64,000 nt of DNA from Paenibacillus amylolyticus (lineage in GTDB: Bacteria > Bacillota > Bacilli > Paenibacillales > Paenibacillaceae). Numbering within the stretch: the stretch's first letter is position 1; each line of letters opens with the position of its first letter. The notes beneath the pieces were generated by a model. That model made no database searches, had not been told where the DNA came from, and was given only the letters and a program-made list of their open reading frames with translations. A program made the position numbers and the translations under genes. The stretch is from NCBI RefSeq assembly GCF_003719335.1, contig NZ_RIAS01000004.1, positions 414,001 through 478,000 of the forward strand, given 5' to 3'. Of the stretch, positions 62,869-64,000 are shown one piece after another.

Positions 62869-64000
62869 ATGCAAAAGCAAGGCAAGCTGCTGATCATCGG
62901 TTTCGGTCCAGGTGCGATGGAGCACATAACTAAACGGGCACTAGATGCGTTGCAGGAGAGCGAGGTCATCATTGGATATAACACCTATGTGGATCTGATC
63001 AGGCCTTTGTTGAATGGACAAGCCATTGTACGTACAGGCATGACGGAGGAAGTCAGCCGGGCACAGGAAGCGGTTAGACAAGCGGAAGCGGGCCATATTG
63101 TTGCCGTAATCTCCAGTGGGGATGCCGGGGTGTATGGCATGGCAGGGCTTGTGTACGAAGTGCTCATTGAGCAAGGCTGGAAGCCGGATACTGGCGTAGC
63201 TGTTGAGGTTATTCCTGGCGTGTCGGCGATTCAATCGTGTGCGTCCTTGCTTGGTGCGCCTGTTATGCATGATGCGTGTACGATCAGCCTTAGCGATCAT
63301 CTGACACCATGGGAAACCATTATTCGGCGGGTTGAGGCAGCGGCTTCGGCCGATTTTGTTATTGCTCTGTATAATCCCCGCAGTGGACGGCGTACACGCC
63401 AGATTGTAGAGACGCAAGAGATGTTGCTTCGTTACCGTGATCCGAAGACACCTGTTGGCTTGGTCAAAAGTGCATATCGGGAGCGTCAGGACGTGGTCAT
63501 GACAACGCTGGAGGAGATGCTGAATCACGATATCGGTATGTTAACCACCGTGATTATCGGTAATTCCTCGACCATGATGTACGAAGGACTCATGGTCACC
63601 CCGCGCGGATATCAGCGGAAGTATACGCTGAACTCCGCGGAACAGCCGCTCAGGCCCCATGAGCGGCTACGCACCGAAGCCGAGCCATGGTCGCTCGGCG
63701 CACAAGAAGCCCGCGCTGCCGCCTCCGGCGAGGCAGCGGGCGATGGCGCGGCCCGCGATGCCCAGGCCGCGCCACCGGCGGAGCCAGCCCTGCGCGGCGC
63801 CAGCGCCGGAGCGGGCACGGCTCCGCAAGGGCAGCCGCCCGCAGGCGCATGGGCGGCAACCCCGCCTGCGGCAAGCCCGGCACGCGGTGCTGGCACCGCC
63901 GTGCTTGCCGCAGAGCGGCCCGCGTCCGCGGCGGCAGAGGCCGCACCGCGCGCTGCCGCTGTGGCGCCACGCGCCGGCGCAGCCGAGCTTGCCGCCGAGG
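62869..64000 (+). CDS. cbiH: Cobalt-factor III/precorrin-3B C17-methyltransferase CbiH/CobJ, partial, with Ala/Pro-rich extension
   Basis: The first about 245 residues form a SAM-dependent tetrapyrrole methylase: IIGFGPGAMEHITKRA, VISSGDAGVYGMAGL, IPGVSAIQSCASLLGAP, IALYNPRSGRRTRQ and TVIIGNSSTM. It contracts the corrin ring by C17 methylation. From about 63640 the frame stays open to the window end through at least 120 residues of Ala, Pro, Gly and Arg, encoded by extremely GC-rich DNA. This fits the long CbiH60-type enzymes of Bacillus, which carry an additional iron-sulphur domain, with an unusual linker in between. GAGGGGG lies eight bases before the ATG. The 3' end is outside the window. 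Confidence 0.88.
   Translation, partial: MQKQGKLLIIGFGPGAMEHITKRALDALQESEVIIGYNTYVDLIRPLLNGQAIVRTGMTEEVSRAQEAVRQAEAGHIVAVISSGDAGVYGMAGLVYEVLIEQGWKPDTGVAVEVIPGVSAIQSCASLLGAPVMHDACTISLSDHLTPWETIIRRVEAAASADFVIALYNPRSGRRTRQIVETQEMLLRYRDPKTPVGLVKSAYRERQDVVMTTLEEMLNHDIGMLTTVIIGNSSTMMYEGLMVTPRGYQRKYTLNSAEQPLRPHERLRTEAEPWSLGAQEARAAASGEAAGDGAARDAQAAPPAEPALRGASAGAGTAPQGQPPAGAWAATPPAASPARGAGTAVLAAERPASAAAEAAPRAAAVAPRAGAAELAAE

Noticed and set aside
63612..63970. Minus-strand open frames opposite the cbiH extension
   Set aside because: High GC removes stop codons on both strands; the plus frame continues from a clear enzyme domain.

Overview
The window looks like a chromosomal segment of a Paenibacillus or close relative (Bacillota, endospore former). 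The support is a GerA-type germinant receptor operon, an S-layer (SLH) surface protein, strong GGAGG ribosome binding sites, a bacterial nitric oxide synthase, a GH3 enzyme with a carbohydrate-binding tail, and moderate base composition with Bacillus-like Fur, PerR and NrdR sites. No prophage, insertion sequence, CRISPR array, rRNA or complete tRNA was seen.

Layout. 1-7 kb: a BlaI-type-operator-controlled DUF3105 membrane protein, a zinc-ribbon membrane protein, and a Fur-boxed efeO-efeB-efeU iron uptake cluster. 7-14 kb: an AT-rich DUF2920 gene, a HAD phosphatase, dps with a PerR box, NO synthase, a Nudix hydrolase and an MFS transporter. 14-19 kb: two tandem His-tailed small proteins and a potABCD polyamine transporter. 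19-27.5 kb: single genes and pairs (CPBP protease, small membrane protein, AraC regulator with divergent quinone reductase-like flavoprotein, CDF transporter, SMI1/KNR4 protein, dioxygenase-esterase pair, glyoxalase-like protein, XRE-cupin regulator). 27.6-32.7 kb: a 1659-residue SLH surface protein with a predicted 14-blade propeller and three nearly identical 321-bp repeats. 32.8-33.3 kb: a decayed zeta-toxin-like locus. 33.3-37.5 kb: an SDR, a DUF1700/DUF4097 pair and a Rieske-FAD oxidoreductase. 37.9-42.8 kb: a GH3 glycosidase and a chemoreceptor. 42.9-45.4 kb: anaerobic ribonucleotide reductase nrdD-nrdG with paired NrdR boxes. 45.8-49.9 kb: a degenerate hybrid sensor kinase, an aldo/keto reductase and a diguanylate cyclase. 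50.1-53.2 kb: perR, a coupled winged-helix regulator and catalase. 53.4-56.6 kb: a BlaI/M56/DoxX operon, pirin and a small unknown protein. 56.8-61.2 kb: a germinant receptor operon in the order A-C-small 2TM-B. 61.3-64 kb: hemD, a cobalamin riboswitch followed by an extra structured leader and terminator, then the start of a cobalamin operon whose first gene is cbiH/cobJ with a very GC-rich Ala/Pro extension running off the window.

Regulatory logic visible in the DNA. Three near-identical 15-bp sites (TTAGATYAAGTMTAA) precede dps, perR and katA and define a local PerR regulon. Three ACACTAC-N5-GTAGTGT-type sites (one before blaI, two before the DUF3105 gene about 52 kb away) define a probable BlaI-family regulon. 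Two NrdR boxes 32 bp apart precede nrdD. A perfect Fur box precedes efeO. These sites tie the iron, peroxide and nucleotide-metabolism genes together into a redox- and metal-homeostasis-rich neighbourhood.
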